From the NCBI RefSeq assembly GCF_008086045.1, contig NZ_VSEY01000018.1:62001-126000 (forward strand): a stretch of DNA of 64,000 nt, given 5' to 3'. This stretch comes from Nonomuraea sp. PA05 (GTDB lineage: Bacteria > Actinomycetota > Actinomycetes > Streptosporangiales > Streptosporangiaceae). The notes under the pieces are model-generated. The model saw only the letters and a program-made list of their open reading frames with translations, did not search any database and was not told the DNA's origin. The position numbers and the translations under genes were made by a program. Each line of letters opens with the position of its first letter. Position 1 is the first letter of the stretch. Shown here one piece after another: positions 8,362-16,502 of the stretch.

Positions 8362-9483
8362 ATGTTCGCGGCCCCCGCCCGGCTGGCCTGGCTGGACGCC
8401 CTGCGGGGACCGGCAGCGCTGGCCGTCACCATGCACCACGCCGGCTGGACGTTCGTCCCGGCTGTATGGGCCGAGATCGACCGCCGCGTGGACCTCGGCT
8501 CGTTCGGGGTTCTCGTGTTCTTCCTGGTCAGCGGCTACATCATCCCCGCCTCCCTGGAACGCCGAGGCGACCTGCGCGCCTTCTGGACCGGCCGCGCGTT
8601 CCGCCTGCTGCCGCTCCTGCTGACCGCGTCCTGCCTGGCGCTGCTGCTCACCGCGACAGGCCTGCTGCCCGCCCCGCCTGGCCTGGGCGAGCGCCCCTGG
8701 CCGCTGGTCGCGCTGGGCAACGTGAGCATGCTGCAGGAGCTGCTCAACCTTCCCGCGCTGATCAGCGTGACCTGGACGCTCTCGTACGAGATGGCGTTCT
8801 ACCTGATGAGCGTGGCCCTGTTCGCCACCCGCCAGGCCCGCAGATCGGCGGGCATCGCCGTCGCCCTCGCCGTCGCGGCCGTCCCGCTGGGCCTGCTGCT
8901 GCCGAAGGCGACGATCGGCGGCCGGGCCGACCTGGCCGCCGCCGCGCTGGCCCTGGCCGTGCTCGCCGCGATCGCGGTGACCGTGCTGGCCTCGGAAGGG
9001 GCGCGCACGGTGGCGGCGGTGGCGGGCGGGCTGCTCGGCCTGGCGCTGGTCGTGCTGGGCAGCCGGGGCGGCACCTGGCAGGGGGTGATCGTCCTGGCCG
9101 TGATGTTCACCGGGACGGCGATCCACCGGGCCGAGCAGGGGACGATCCCGTGGCGGACCGCAGGGGTCACCGCGGCCGTGGTGCTGGCCTGCGGGCTCCC
9201 CGCCAAGGGCGACTCCACGTGGGCGGCGGCGATGGTGCTGGCCTTCGGCGCGTTCGCGCTGGCGTACGCGCTGCGCGGCCGGCGGTTCCCGCGCTGGCTG
9301 CCGTGGCTCGGGCTGATCAGCTTCTCCGTCTACCTGCTGCACCCGATCCTGCTGCACCTGCTGCCGAACCTGGCGCTGTTCGTGCCGGCCGTGATCGCGC
9401 TCAGCGCCCTGACCCACCACCTGATCGAGACGCCCGGCCAGCGGCTGGGCAGGCGCCTGGTCAGGCAGGCCCGGGGGCGTTAG
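8362..9483 (+). CDS. Membrane acyltransferase, family 3
   Basis: 373 aa with about ten hydrophobic segments. It opens with RLAWLDALRGPAALAVTMHHAG, the conserved N-terminal signature of Acyltransferase_3 (OafA/NodX-like) enzymes including the helix-1 Arg and His. FFLVSGYIIP and a closing FSVYLLHPILLHLL segment are also typical. These inner-membrane enzymes transfer acetyl or other acyl groups to exported sugars, lipids or antibiotics. The acceptor cannot be inferred because no glycan or lipid genes are adjacent. The start at 8362 is the first ATG before the signature. The 3' end overlaps the convergent TetR gene by 23 bp. Confidence 0.85.
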   Translation: MFAAPARLAWLDALRGPAALAVTMHHAGWTFVPAVWAEIDRRVDLGSFGVLVFFLVSGYIIPASLERRGDLRAFWTGRAFRLLPLLLTASCLALLLTATGLLPAPPGLGERPWPLVALGNVSMLQELLNLPALISVTWTLSYEMAFYLMSVALFATRQARRSAGIAVALAVAAVPLGLLLPKATIGGRADLAAAALALAVLAAIAVTVLASEGARTVAAVAGGLLGLALVVLGSRGGTWQGVIVLAVMFTGTAIHRAEQGTIPWRTAGVTAAVVLACGLPAKGDSTWAAAMVLAFGAFALAYALRGRRFPRWLPWLGLISFSVYLLHPILLHLLPNLALFVPAVIALSALTHHLIETPGQRLGRRLVRQARGR

Positions 9484-10135
9484 GCGCGGCGCCCCTGCCG
9501 CACAGGTAGCCGACGACCATCTCGCCGACCATCCGCCGCTGCCTGGCCCGATGCTCGGCCGCGGTCATGTCGCGCCCGAACAGCGCGCCGAACGTGTGCT
9601 GGTTGGCCACCCGGAAGAAGCAGAACGCGCTGATCATCATGTGCACGTCGATGGCGTCGGCCTCGGTGACGAAGTCGCCCGACTCCTGCCCTGCGTCGAG
9701 GATGCGGGAGATCAGGTCGAGCACGGGCGTGCCGAGGTTGCCCAGCACCTCGGACTTGCGGATGTGCTCGGCCTGGTGGATGTTCTCGATCGCGACGAGC
9801 TGGATGAACTCCCGGTGCGCGTCGTGGTGGTCGAAGGTCAGCTCGGCCAGCGTGCGGATGGCCTCGACCGGCGCCAGGTGCTCGACGTCGACGGTGCGCT
9901 CCACCTCGCGCACCTCGGCGTACGCCTTCTCCAGCACGGCGACGTAGAGCCGCTCCTTGCTGCCGAAGTAGTAGTAGATCATGCGCTTGGTGGTGCGCAT
10001 GCGGGCCGCGATCTCGTCCACGCGCGCACCCGCGTAGCCGTAGCGGGCGAACTCGCGCTGCGCGACCTCAAGGATCTCCGCCTTGGTACGGTCGGCGTCC
10101 CGCTGGCGTTCGGAGGTGGCGGGGGGCGAGGTCAT
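9461..10135 (-). CDS. TetR-family transcriptional regulator
   Basis: 224 aa. The HTH (EFARYGYAGARVDEIAARMRTTKRMIYYYFGSKERLY) is strongly conserved, and the C-terminal domain with HREFIQLVAIENIHQAEHI is like that of the NicS/RutR-type subgroup. It lies directly downstream of the pca operon on the same strand, about 40 bp after the small ORF at 10178. It might be co-transcribed with aromatic catabolism, but the divergent IclR protein is the more likely pathway regulator. Its ligand and targets are unknown. Confidence 0.85.
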   Translation of the reverse strand: MTSPPATSERQRDADRTKAEILEVAQREFARYGYAGARVDEIAARMRTTKRMIYYYFGSKERLYVAVLEKAYAEVREVERTVDVEHLAPVEAIRTLAELTFDHHDAHREFIQLVAIENIHQAEHIRKSEVLGNLGTPVLDLISRILDAGQESGDFVTEADAIDVHMMISAFCFFRVANQHTFGALFGRDMTAAEHRARQRRMVGEMVVGYLCGRGAAPNAPGPA

Positions 10136-10177
10136 TCGCTCATCATAGGCTGGCCGGCGGCCCGCACGGCGACCGGC

Positions 10178-10282
10178 TCAGAACGGATGGTGCGCCTGCT
10201 GGGTCGCCGGCGTGATCCAGCGGGTGCTGGTGAAGGCGTCCACGGCCCAGCGCCCGCCGGAGCGGTCGCGGGTGATGCTCAT
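10178..10282 (-). CDS. 34-aa ORF translationally coupled to pcaL
   Basis: A 34-codon frame starting with ATG inside an ATGA overlap with the pcaL stop, behind GAGGAG. Thirty-two of its 33 codons after the start end in G or C, the pattern of true genes here, which argues that it is translated. The product (MSITRDRSGG... ending THR-free in QQAHHPF) has no signal or membrane segment, and I do not recognise it. It could be a small accessory protein of the pathway or the remnant of a larger gene. Its coding statistics and coupling make it more than noise. Confidence 0.5.
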   Translation of the reverse strand: MSITRDRSGGRWAVDAFTSTRWITPATQQAHHPF

Positions 10283-11373
10283 GAAGGGTGCTCCTCGGTC
10301 AGGACGCGCTGGGCGACGGCGAACGCGGCGTTGGCGGCGGGGACCCCGCAGTAGACGGCGCTCTGCAGCAGGACCTCGCCGATCTCGTCCGGCGTGAGCC
10401 CGTTGCGGAGCGCGGCGCGTACGTGCATGGCCAGCTCTTCGAGATGCCCGTGGGCGACGAGCGCCGTGAGCGTGATGCAGCTACGCGTACGGCGGTCGAG
10501 GCCGGGGCGGGTCCAGATCTCGCCCCAGGCGTAGCGGGTGATCAGATCCTGGAAGTCCCTGGTGAACGGCGTGGTGCGGGCCACGGCGCGGTCCACGTGG
10601 GCATCGCCGAGCACCTCCCGCCGCACCCGCATGCCGGGCAGGGCGGGCAGGTGGGCGAGCAGCGCCTGGGTGACCCGCTCCGGCTGGTCGGCGGGCGCCA
10701 GATGGGCGGCGCCCGGCAGCTCGACCAGCGTGGCGTCCCGGATCCCGTCGGCCAGCTCCCTGGCGTGCGCCGGAGGCGTCGCGGGATCCTCGCGCCCGGC
10801 CACCACCAGCGTCGGCACGGTGATCTTCGGCAGGTCCGCGCGCAGGTCGTAGCCCGCCAGGGCGTCGCAGCACGCGGCGTAACCGGCCGGGTCGGCGGCG
10901 GCCAGGTCGTCCAGCAGCGCCTGGTGCGGGGCTCCGGCGAACCAGCGGCGGGCGGTCGCCTCCAGCAGCGGCGCCGTGCCCTCCGCGCGGACCAGCTTCG
11001 CCCTGTCGTGCCACGACCCCGGCTCGCCGAACCTGGCGCTGGAACAGATCATGGCCAGGGAACGCAGCCTCCCCGGGTGGCGGGCCGCCAGCGTGGCGCC
11101 GATCGCGCCGCCGATCGAGACGCCCGCGAAGTGAAAGGTGTCCATGCCCTCGGCGCTCGCCACGTCCAGGACCAGGGCGGCCAGGTCGTCCATGGTGCCC
11201 ACCGGCGGGGTGGGCGAGTCGCCGTGGCCGGGCAGGTCGAACCTGAGCACCCGGAACGTGCGGGCCAGCGCGGGAAGCTGGGCGTCCCACAGACGGGTGG
11301 ACGTGCCCAGCGACGGGGCGAGGACGAGCGGCTCTCCCTGGACGGGGCCGTCCAGGCGGTAGTGCAGCGGCAT
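10279..11373 (-). CDS. pcaL: 3-oxoadipate enol-lactonase / 4-carboxymuconolactone decarboxylase fusion
   Basis: A 364-aa fusion catalysing the last two steps of protocatechuate ring processing before the CoA steps. Residues 1-245 are an alpha/beta hydrolase (PcaD) with nucleophile Ser86 in GVSIGG, Asp196 and His224. Residues about 247-360 are the carboxymuconolactone decarboxylase (PcaC) domain with RTRSCITLTALVAHGHLEEL and the conserved QSAVYCGVPAAN segment. The fusion arrangement is the known actinobacterial PcaL. It begins in a TGATG overlap with pcaB, so it is translationally coupled. Confidence 0.95.
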   Translation of the reverse strand: MPLHYRLDGPVQGEPLVLAPSLGTSTRLWDAQLPALARTFRVLRFDLPGHGDSPTPPVGTMDDLAALVLDVASAEGMDTFHFAGVSIGGAIGATLAARHPGRLRSLAMICSSARFGEPGSWHDRAKLVRAEGTAPLLEATARRWFAGAPHQALLDDLAAADPAGYAACCDALAGYDLRADLPKITVPTLVVAGREDPATPPAHARELADGIRDATLVELPGAAHLAPADQPERVTQALLAHLPALPGMRVRREVLGDAHVDRAVARTTPFTRDFQDLITRYAWGEIWTRPGLDRRTRSCITLTALVAHGHLEELAMHVRAALRNGLTPDEIGEVLLQSAVYCGVPAANAAFAVAQRVLTEEHPS

Positions 11374-12575
11374 CAGTGCGGGGCCTTGTCTTGGTGGTGG
11401 TCGAGTGCGCGGTCCACGAGGGCCGGGGCCGGGCCTGGGTCGCCCTTGACGGTCAGGTTGGCGCGCATGCGGTCAGGGTGCACGCGCAGGTCCGCGACCA
11501 GCTCGGCGGCGTCGCGGGCCGCCCCCGACACCAGGCGGAGCGCTTCGCGCAGCGGCTGCCATTCCGCGTGCCAGGCGCCGGACGGGCGCTCGTCCTCGGC
11601 GGCGAGGGACGCGTACAGGGTCGCGGCGAGCATGGGGACCTGGCGGGCGGCAGCGGCGATCATCGTGGCTCTGACCGGGTTGTGCTTGTGCGGCATCGAG
11701 GAGGAGCCGCCGCCGACGCCCTCGGACAGCTCGCCGATCTCCGTGCGTGACAGCACCAGGACGTCGGCCGCCGGCTTGCCCAGGGCGCAGGCCGTGAACG
11801 CCAGCGCTCCGGCCAGGTCGGCGACGGGGGTGCGCAGGACGTGCCAGGGCAGGACCGGCTCGGCCAGGCCCAGCTCGGCGGCGAACCGTCCGGGCAGGCG
11901 CAACGCCACCGCCACGGGGTCCGGCACGTCGCCCGTGAGTGGTTGGGGTTGGAAGGCCGCCAGGGTGCCGGCGGCGCCGCCGAGCTGGGCCGGGAGGGCG
12001 GCGCGGGCGGCGGCGAGGCGGGCGCGGGCGTCGATGGCCAGCTTGCGCCAGCCCGCCGCCTTCAGCCCGAACGTCGTGGGCACGGCCTGCTGAGTGAGCG
12101 TCCTGGCCGCCATCGGGGTGTCGCGGTGCGCGGACGCCAGCGCGGTGAGCCCGTCGATCACCCGGTCGAGGTCGGCCAGGACCGGGGCCAGGGCGCGGCG
12201 GGCGACGAGCATGAGGGCGGTGTCGACGATGTCCTGGCTGGTGGCGCCCCGGTGGACGTACTCGCCGTGGGGCGGGCCGGCCGCGTCGCGCAGGTCCTCC
12301 ACCAGGGGGATGACCGGGTTGCCGCCTGAGCGGGCGCGCGCCACGAGGCCGGGCAGGTCGAACGCGTCCGCGCGGGCGGCGGCCGACGACACGGCGTCCG
12401 CCGCCTCGGCGGGGGCGAGGCCGAGGGCCGCCTGGGCACGGGTCAGTGCGGCCTCGGCGTCCAGCATGGCCTGCAGCACGGCGAGGTCGCCGGTCGCCTC
12501 GGCCGCGCCCCGCATGGGCGACAACAGCCCCAGATCGGCATGACCGGACGGCGGCTCGGGATCAGCCGAAGTCAA
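11373..12575 (-). CDS. pcaB: 3-carboxy-cis,cis-muconate cycloisomerase
   Basis: A 400-aa member of the fumarase/argininosuccinate lyase superfamily that lactonises 3-carboxy-cis,cis-muconate. The signature GGGSSSMPHKHNPV is present near the middle of the chain, and the N-terminal GLLSPMRG...LQAMLDAEAAL segment is typical of PcaB. I chose the TTG at 12575 because an AAGGAG site lies ten bases upstream and because the first internal ATG would cut off conserved sequence. The gene overlaps the end of pcaG by 14 bp. Confidence 0.93.
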   Translation of the reverse strand: MTSADPEPPSGHADLGLLSPMRGAAEATGDLAVLQAMLDAEAALTRAQAALGLAPAEAADAVSSAAARADAFDLPGLVARARSGGNPVIPLVEDLRDAAGPPHGEYVHRGATSQDIVDTALMLVARRALAPVLADLDRVIDGLTALASAHRDTPMAARTLTQQAVPTTFGLKAAGWRKLAIDARARLAAARAALPAQLGGAAGTLAAFQPQPLTGDVPDPVAVALRLPGRFAAELGLAEPVLPWHVLRTPVADLAGALAFTACALGKPAADVLVLSRTEIGELSEGVGGGSSSMPHKHNPVRATMIAAAARQVPMLAATLYASLAAEDERPSGAWHAEWQPLREALRLVSGAARDAAELVADLRVHPDRMRANLTVKGDPGPAPALVDRALDHHQDKAPH

Positions 12576-13086
12576 GGAAGACCGTCTCCTTCTCGCCCTG
12601 CAGATGAATGTCGAACCGATGAACCCCCTCGCGCTCCTCCACCGCCACCAGCGTCTGCCGCCGCTCCGGCGCAAGCGAGTCGAGGAACGCGTCCTGCCCC
12701 AGGTAGATGCGCGTGTACAGGTGGTGCAGCAGCCCGCGGGCGAAGACGCACACGCTGATGTACCCGTTCCGCGGCACGACCGTGCGCAGGGCCCAGTGCC
12801 CGTCGTAGTCGGTGGCCACGCGCCCGAACCCGGTGAAGCGCACGCCGTCGCGCCCGAGGATGGCCCCGTTGGTGGGGTCGCGGCGCATGGTGCCGGGCGC
12901 TCCGGCGCGGGAGCCGTTCTCGTCGGCCTGCCAGAACTCCAGCAGCGCGTCCGGCACGGGGTCGCCCGCGCCGTCGTAGACGTAGCCGTGCACGGCGATG
13001 CCGCCGGTCGCGATGTCGCCGCCGCCGGGGAACGGCAGCGCGTACCCGTAGAACGGGCCGACGGTCTGCGAGGGGGTGGGGTTCAT
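12562..13086 (-). CDS. pcaG: Protocatechuate 3,4-dioxygenase, alpha subunit
   Basis: The 174-aa alpha subunit of the intradiol dioxygenase that opens protocatechuate to 3-carboxymuconate. The start TPSQTVGPFYGYALP is the classic alpha-subunit N-terminus, followed by the beta-sandwich with LLEFWQADENG and DYDGHWALRTVVP. The subunit lacks the iron ligands, as normal, and supplies part of the active-site wall. Its ATG overlaps the pcaH stop (ATGA), ensuring equal synthesis of the two subunits. Confidence 0.95.
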   Translation of the reverse strand: MNPTPSQTVGPFYGYALPFPGGGDIATGGIAVHGYVYDGAGDPVPDALLEFWQADENGSRAGAPGTMRRDPTNGAILGRDGVRFTGFGRVATDYDGHWALRTVVPRNGYISVCVFARGLLHHLYTRIYLGQDAFLDSLAPERRQTLVAVEEREGVHRFDIHLQGEKETVFLDFG

Positions 13087-13823
13087 CGGCCTTCCTCCAT
13101 CCAGGTCGCGGTCGGCCCGTCGAGCACGATGTCCCACCGGTAGCCGAGCGAGTACTCGGGCTCGGACAGGTCGTGCACGTACGTGGCGACCAGCCGCTCC
13201 CTGGCGCGCTCGTCGGTGACCGACTGCATGATCGGGTCGTAGGGGAACAGCGGGTCGCCGGGGAAGTACATCTGGGTGACCAGGCGCTGGGTGAACGAGG
13301 TGCCGAAGAGCGAGAAGTGGATGTGCGCCGGCCGCCAGGCGTTGAGGTGGTTGCGCCACGGGTACGGGCCGGGCTTGATCGTGGTGAACAGGTAGTTGCC
13401 GTCGTCGTCGGTGAGGCAGCGGCCGACGCCGGAGAAGTTGGGGTCGAGCGGCGCGGGGTGGTCGTCGCGCTGGTGCAGGTAGCGTCCGGACGCGTTGGCC
13501 TGCCAGATCTCGACGAGCTGCCCGCGCACGGGCCGGCCCTGGCGGTCGAGCACGCGCCCGCGCACGGTCATCCGCTCGCCCAGCGGCTCGCTCAGGTGCT
13601 GCTTGGTGAGGTCGTTGTCGAACGGGGTCACGTCACTGACGCCGAACACCGGCCCCGACAGCTCGACCGCCTCAGGGTCCTTGATCGCGACGAGCGGCTG
13701 CTGAGGATGGCGGAGCAGGGTGCTGCGGTAGGGGGCGTAGTCGCGGGAGGGGTGGTCGCCCTGCCGGCCGGCGTGTGCCGCGATCTCCTGATCGATGTCG
13801 GCCTGCTTGAGGGGTTCGGACAT
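13083..13823 (-). CDS. pcaH: Protocatechuate 3,4-dioxygenase, beta subunit
   Basis: The 246-aa iron-binding subunit. The four non-haem Fe(III) ligands are present as Tyr115, Tyr154, His167 and His169, with the exact 39/13/2 spacing of characterised enzymes (GRYLH, GPYPW and PAHIHF). It acts in the cytoplasm as an alpha-beta oligomer with PcaG. I chose ATG 13823, with a GAAAGG site about seven bases upstream, over the GTG immediately before it. The gap to the pcaF stop is 4 bp. Confidence 0.95.
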   Translation of the reverse strand: MSEPLKQADIDQEIAAHAGRQGDHPSRDYAPYRSTLLRHPQQPLVAIKDPEAVELSGPVFGVSDVTPFDNDLTKQHLSEPLGERMTVRGRVLDRQGRPVRGQLVEIWQANASGRYLHQRDDHPAPLDPNFSGVGRCLTDDDGNYLFTTIKPGPYPWRNHLNAWRPAHIHFSLFGTSFTQRLVTQMYFPGDPLFPYDPIMQSVTDERARERLVATYVHDLSEPEYSLGYRWDIVLDGPTATWMEEGR

Positions 13824-13827
13824 CACG

Positions 13828-14976
13828 CTACCTTTCGAGTACGACGGCCAGCCCTTGGCCGACGCCGATGCAGAGACAGGCGAGACCGGTGCCGGAGCCG
13901 GCGGCGGCCAGCCGGTGCGCGACCGCGCCGGTGACGCGGGCGCCCGAGGCTCCGAGCGGGTGGCCGATGGCGATCGCGCCGCCGTCGGGGTTGACGATCG
14001 CCGGGTCGAGGCCGGGCAGCTCGGCCAGGCAGCCGAGCACCTGGGCGGCGAACGCCTCGTTCAGCTCGGCGGTGTCGAGGTCGCCGAGCCGCTTGCCCGC
14101 CTTGGCCAGCGCCTTGCCGGCCGCCTCGACGGGGCCGAGCCCGAAGTAGCGGGGCTCCAGCGCGCTGACGCCACTGGCGACGATCCTGGCCAGGGGCTCG
14201 CGCCCGCGCAGGCCCGCCTCGTCGGTGAGCAGCAGGGCGGCGGCTCCGTCGTTCAGCGGGGAGGAGTTGCCGGCGGTGACGGTGCCGCCGTCCTTGCGGA
14301 AGGCGGGCTTGAGCTTGGCCAGCGCCTCCAGGGACGAGTCGCGGCGGATGCCCTCGTCGGCGGTCACGCCCGCGATCGGGACGATCTCGCGCTCGAACGA
14401 CGCCTTGGCCGCCTTCTGGTGGCTGGCCAGCGCGTACGCGTCCTGCTCGGCCCGGGTGATCCGGTGCTTGTCGGCGATCAGCTCGGCGCCCTCGCCGAGG
14501 GCGACCGTGTGCTCGGCGGGCATGGCGGGGTTGACCAGCCGCCAGCCGAGCGTGGTGGAGACCAGCTCCTGGCCGCCGGCCGGGAACGCCTTCTCCGGCT
14601 TGGGCAGCACCCAGGGGGCGCGGGTCATCGACTCGACGCCGCCAGCGATCACGGTGGAGGCGTCGCCGACCGCGATGGCGCGGTAGGCGTGGATGACGGC
14701 CTCCATGCCGGAGCCGCACAGGCGGTTGACCGTCACGCCGGGCGTGGTGACGGGCAGGCCGGCGAGGATCGCGGCCATGCGGGCGACGTTGCGGTTCTCC
14801 TCGCCGGCGCCGTTGGCGTTGCCGAGCACGACCTCGTCGGCGCTGTCCAGGCCGTTGCGTTCGGCCAGCGCCTTGACGACGTGCGCGGCCAGGTCGTCGG
14901 GCCGGATCTTCGACAGGGCTCCGCCGTAGCGGCCGAACGGGGTGCGCACGGCGTCGACGATGTAGACGTCCTTCAT
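13828..14976 (-). CDS. pcaF: 3-oxoadipyl-CoA thiolase
   Basis: A 382-aa thiolase that cleaves 3-oxoadipyl-CoA to succinyl-CoA and acetyl-CoA, the last step of the pathway. Acyl-accepting Cys87 (NRLCGSGMEAV), His339 (GHPLGASGAR) and the second Cys369 (CIGVGQG, where most relatives have GG) are all present. The start MKDVYIVDAVRTPFGRYGG is typical. It overlaps pcaJ by ATGA. Confidence 0.94.
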   Translation of the reverse strand: MKDVYIVDAVRTPFGRYGGALSKIRPDDLAAHVVKALAERNGLDSADEVVLGNANGAGEENRNVARMAAILAGLPVTTPGVTVNRLCGSGMEAVIHAYRAIAVGDASTVIAGGVESMTRAPWVLPKPEKAFPAGGQELVSTTLGWRLVNPAMPAEHTVALGEGAELIADKHRITRAEQDAYALASHQKAAKASFEREIVPIAGVTADEGIRRDSSLEALAKLKPAFRKDGGTVTAGNSSPLNDGAAALLLTDEAGLRGREPLARIVASGVSALEPRYFGLGPVEAAGKALAKAGKRLGDLDTAELNEAFAAQVLGCLAELPGLDPAIVNPDGGAIAIGHPLGASGARVTGAVAHRLAAAGSGTGLACLCIGVGQGLAVVLER

Positions 14977-15602
14977 GCGATCACCTCCGCGCCGGTGCGC
15001 TCGCGCACCTCGTCGAGGCGCACGCCGGGGGCGCTCTCGACGAGCGCGAAGCCGCGCTCGGTGGTGTCGAAGACGCCCAGGTCGGTGATGACGCGGTGCA
15101 CGCACTCCTTGCCCGTCAGCGGCAGCGAGCACTGCGCGACCAGCTTCGGGGAGCCGTCCTTGGCGTTGTGGTCGGTGATCACGATGACCTTGCGGGCGCC
15201 GTGCACCAGGTCCATGGCGCCGCCCATGCCCTTGACCAGCTTGCCGGGGACCATCCAGTTGGCCAGGTCGCCGCGCTCGGAGACCTGCATCGCGCCGAGC
15301 ACGGCCACGTCGATGTGACCGCCGCGGATCATGCCGAACGACAGCGAGGAGTCGAAGAACGACGCGCCCGGCAGGACGGTGACCGTCTCCTTGCCGGCGT
15401 TGATCAGGTCGGGGTCGACGTCCTCGGCCTTCGGGTACGGGCCGACGCCGAGGACGCCGTTCTCGGAGTGCAGGACCACGTCCACGCCCTGCGGCAGGAA
15501 GGAGGGGATGCGGGTGGGCAGGCCGATGCCCAGGTTGACGTAGTCGCCGTCGCGCAGCTCGGCCGCCGCCCGCGCGACCATCTCGTCACGGGTCCAGCTC
15601 AT
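14973..15602 (-). CDS. pcaJ: 3-oxoadipate CoA-transferase, beta subunit
   Basis: The 209-aa subunit B of the succinyl-CoA:3-oxoadipate CoA-transferase. The catalytic glutamate is Glu47 in the HSENGVLG motif, which forms the glutamyl-CoA thioester. NLGIGLPT near the N-terminus and the SFGMIRGGHIDVAVLGAMQV segment confirm the family. It starts inside the pcaI stop (ATGA), as expected for the two subunits of one enzyme. Confidence 0.94.
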   Translation of the reverse strand: MSWTRDEMVARAAAELRDGDYVNLGIGLPTRIPSFLPQGVDVVLHSENGVLGVGPYPKAEDVDPDLINAGKETVTVLPGASFFDSSLSFGMIRGGHIDVAVLGAMQVSERGDLANWMVPGKLVKGMGGAMDLVHGARKVIVITDHNAKDGSPKLVAQCSLPLTGKECVHRVITDLGVFDTTERGFALVESAPGVRLDEVRERTGAEVIA

Positions 15603-16351
15603 TCGGTGATGGTCCTTTTCTCGATGCCCTTGTCGGCGGCCTGCTCGGGGGTCAGGACGAGCACGCGCTGGACGAAGACGCCCGGCAGGTGCACCTCGTC
15701 CGGGTCCAGCTCGGTCAGCTCCTCGACCTCGGCGATCGTGACGCGCCCGGCCATGGCGGCCAGCGGGTTGAAGTTCCTGCTCGACTTGTTGAAGACGAGG
15801 TTGCCGAAGCGGTCGCCCTTGGCGGCGCGGACCAGCGCGAAGTCCGTGCGGATGCCGTGTTCGAGCACGTACTCGCGGCCGTCGAACTCGCGCACCTCCT
15901 TCGGCGGCGAGGCGACCGCGATGGAGCCGTCGGGGTTGTGACGCAGCGGCAGGCCGCCGTCGGCGATGGGCGTGCCGACGCCGGCGGGCGTGTAGAACGC
16001 GGGGATGCCGCTGCCGCCCGCGCGCAGCCGCTCGGCGAGACTGCCCTGCGGCGTGAGCTCCACCTCCAGCTCGCCGGCCAGGTACTGGCGGGCGAACTCC
16101 TTGTTGTCGCCGATGTAGGAGGCCGTGACGTGCGCGATGCGGCCGGCCGCGAGCAGGATGCCCAGGCCGCCGCCGTCGACGCCGCAGTTGTTGGAGACGA
16201 CGCCGAGGCCGGTGGCGCCGGTGTCGTAGAGGGCCTGGATCAGCACGTTGGGGATGCCGCTGAGGCCGAAGCCGCCGACGGCGAACGACGCGCCGTCGTG
16301 CACGCCGGCCAGCGCCTCCGTGGCCGTGGCGACCACCTTGTCCTTGCGCAC
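15599..16351 (-). CDS. pcaI: 3-oxoadipate CoA-transferase, alpha subunit
   Basis: The 250-aa subunit A and first gene of the pca operon. GGFGLSGIPNVLI, SNNCGVDGGGLG and SYIGDNKEFARQY are hallmark CoA-transferase family I motifs. The start is GTG at 16351 behind GGAGGAACGGAG. The promoter and operator lie immediately upstream in the gap shared with the divergent IclR regulator, so expression is presumably induced by protocatechuate or a pathway intermediate. Confidence 0.94.
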   Translation of the reverse strand: MRKDKVVATATEALAGVHDGASFAVGGFGLSGIPNVLIQALYDTGATGLGVVSNNCGVDGGGLGILLAAGRIAHVTASYIGDNKEFARQYLAGELEVELTPQGSLAERLRAGGSGIPAFYTPAGVGTPIADGGLPLRHNPDGSIAVASPPKEVREFDGREYVLEHGIRTDFALVRAAKGDRFGNLVFNKSSRNFNPLAAMAGRVTIAEVEELTELDPDEVHLPGVFVQRVLVLTPEQAADKGIEKRTITE

Positions 16352-16372
16352 GACGCTCCGTTCCTCCGAGGT

Positions 16373-16395
16373 GTTCGCTCTGCGAACTTAAGTTC
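16373..16395. promoter_or_regulatory. Three-half-site operator between pcaI and the IclR regulator
   Basis: GTTCGC-TCT-GCGAAC (16373-16387) is a perfect inverted repeat. It is followed by TTAA and GTTC, so that GAACTTAAGTTC (16384-16395) is a second, overlapping perfect palindrome. This gives three GTTC/GAAC half-sites. As I recall, IclR activators of aromatic degradation such as PcaU and PobR bind half-sites of the GTTCG type, with PcaU using three copies. A CATAAT box for the pca side lies just beyond. Confidence 0.65.
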
Positions 16396-16502
16396 ACTAT
16401 TATGTGTTTTTCAGTATGTGTATCGGGGGGCGGGCTGTCAAAGGTCCCGCCGGTGGTGTCGGGTGACGCGTCGGGAAGCCGCCTCGCCTGGAGGAGGAGC
16501 CG

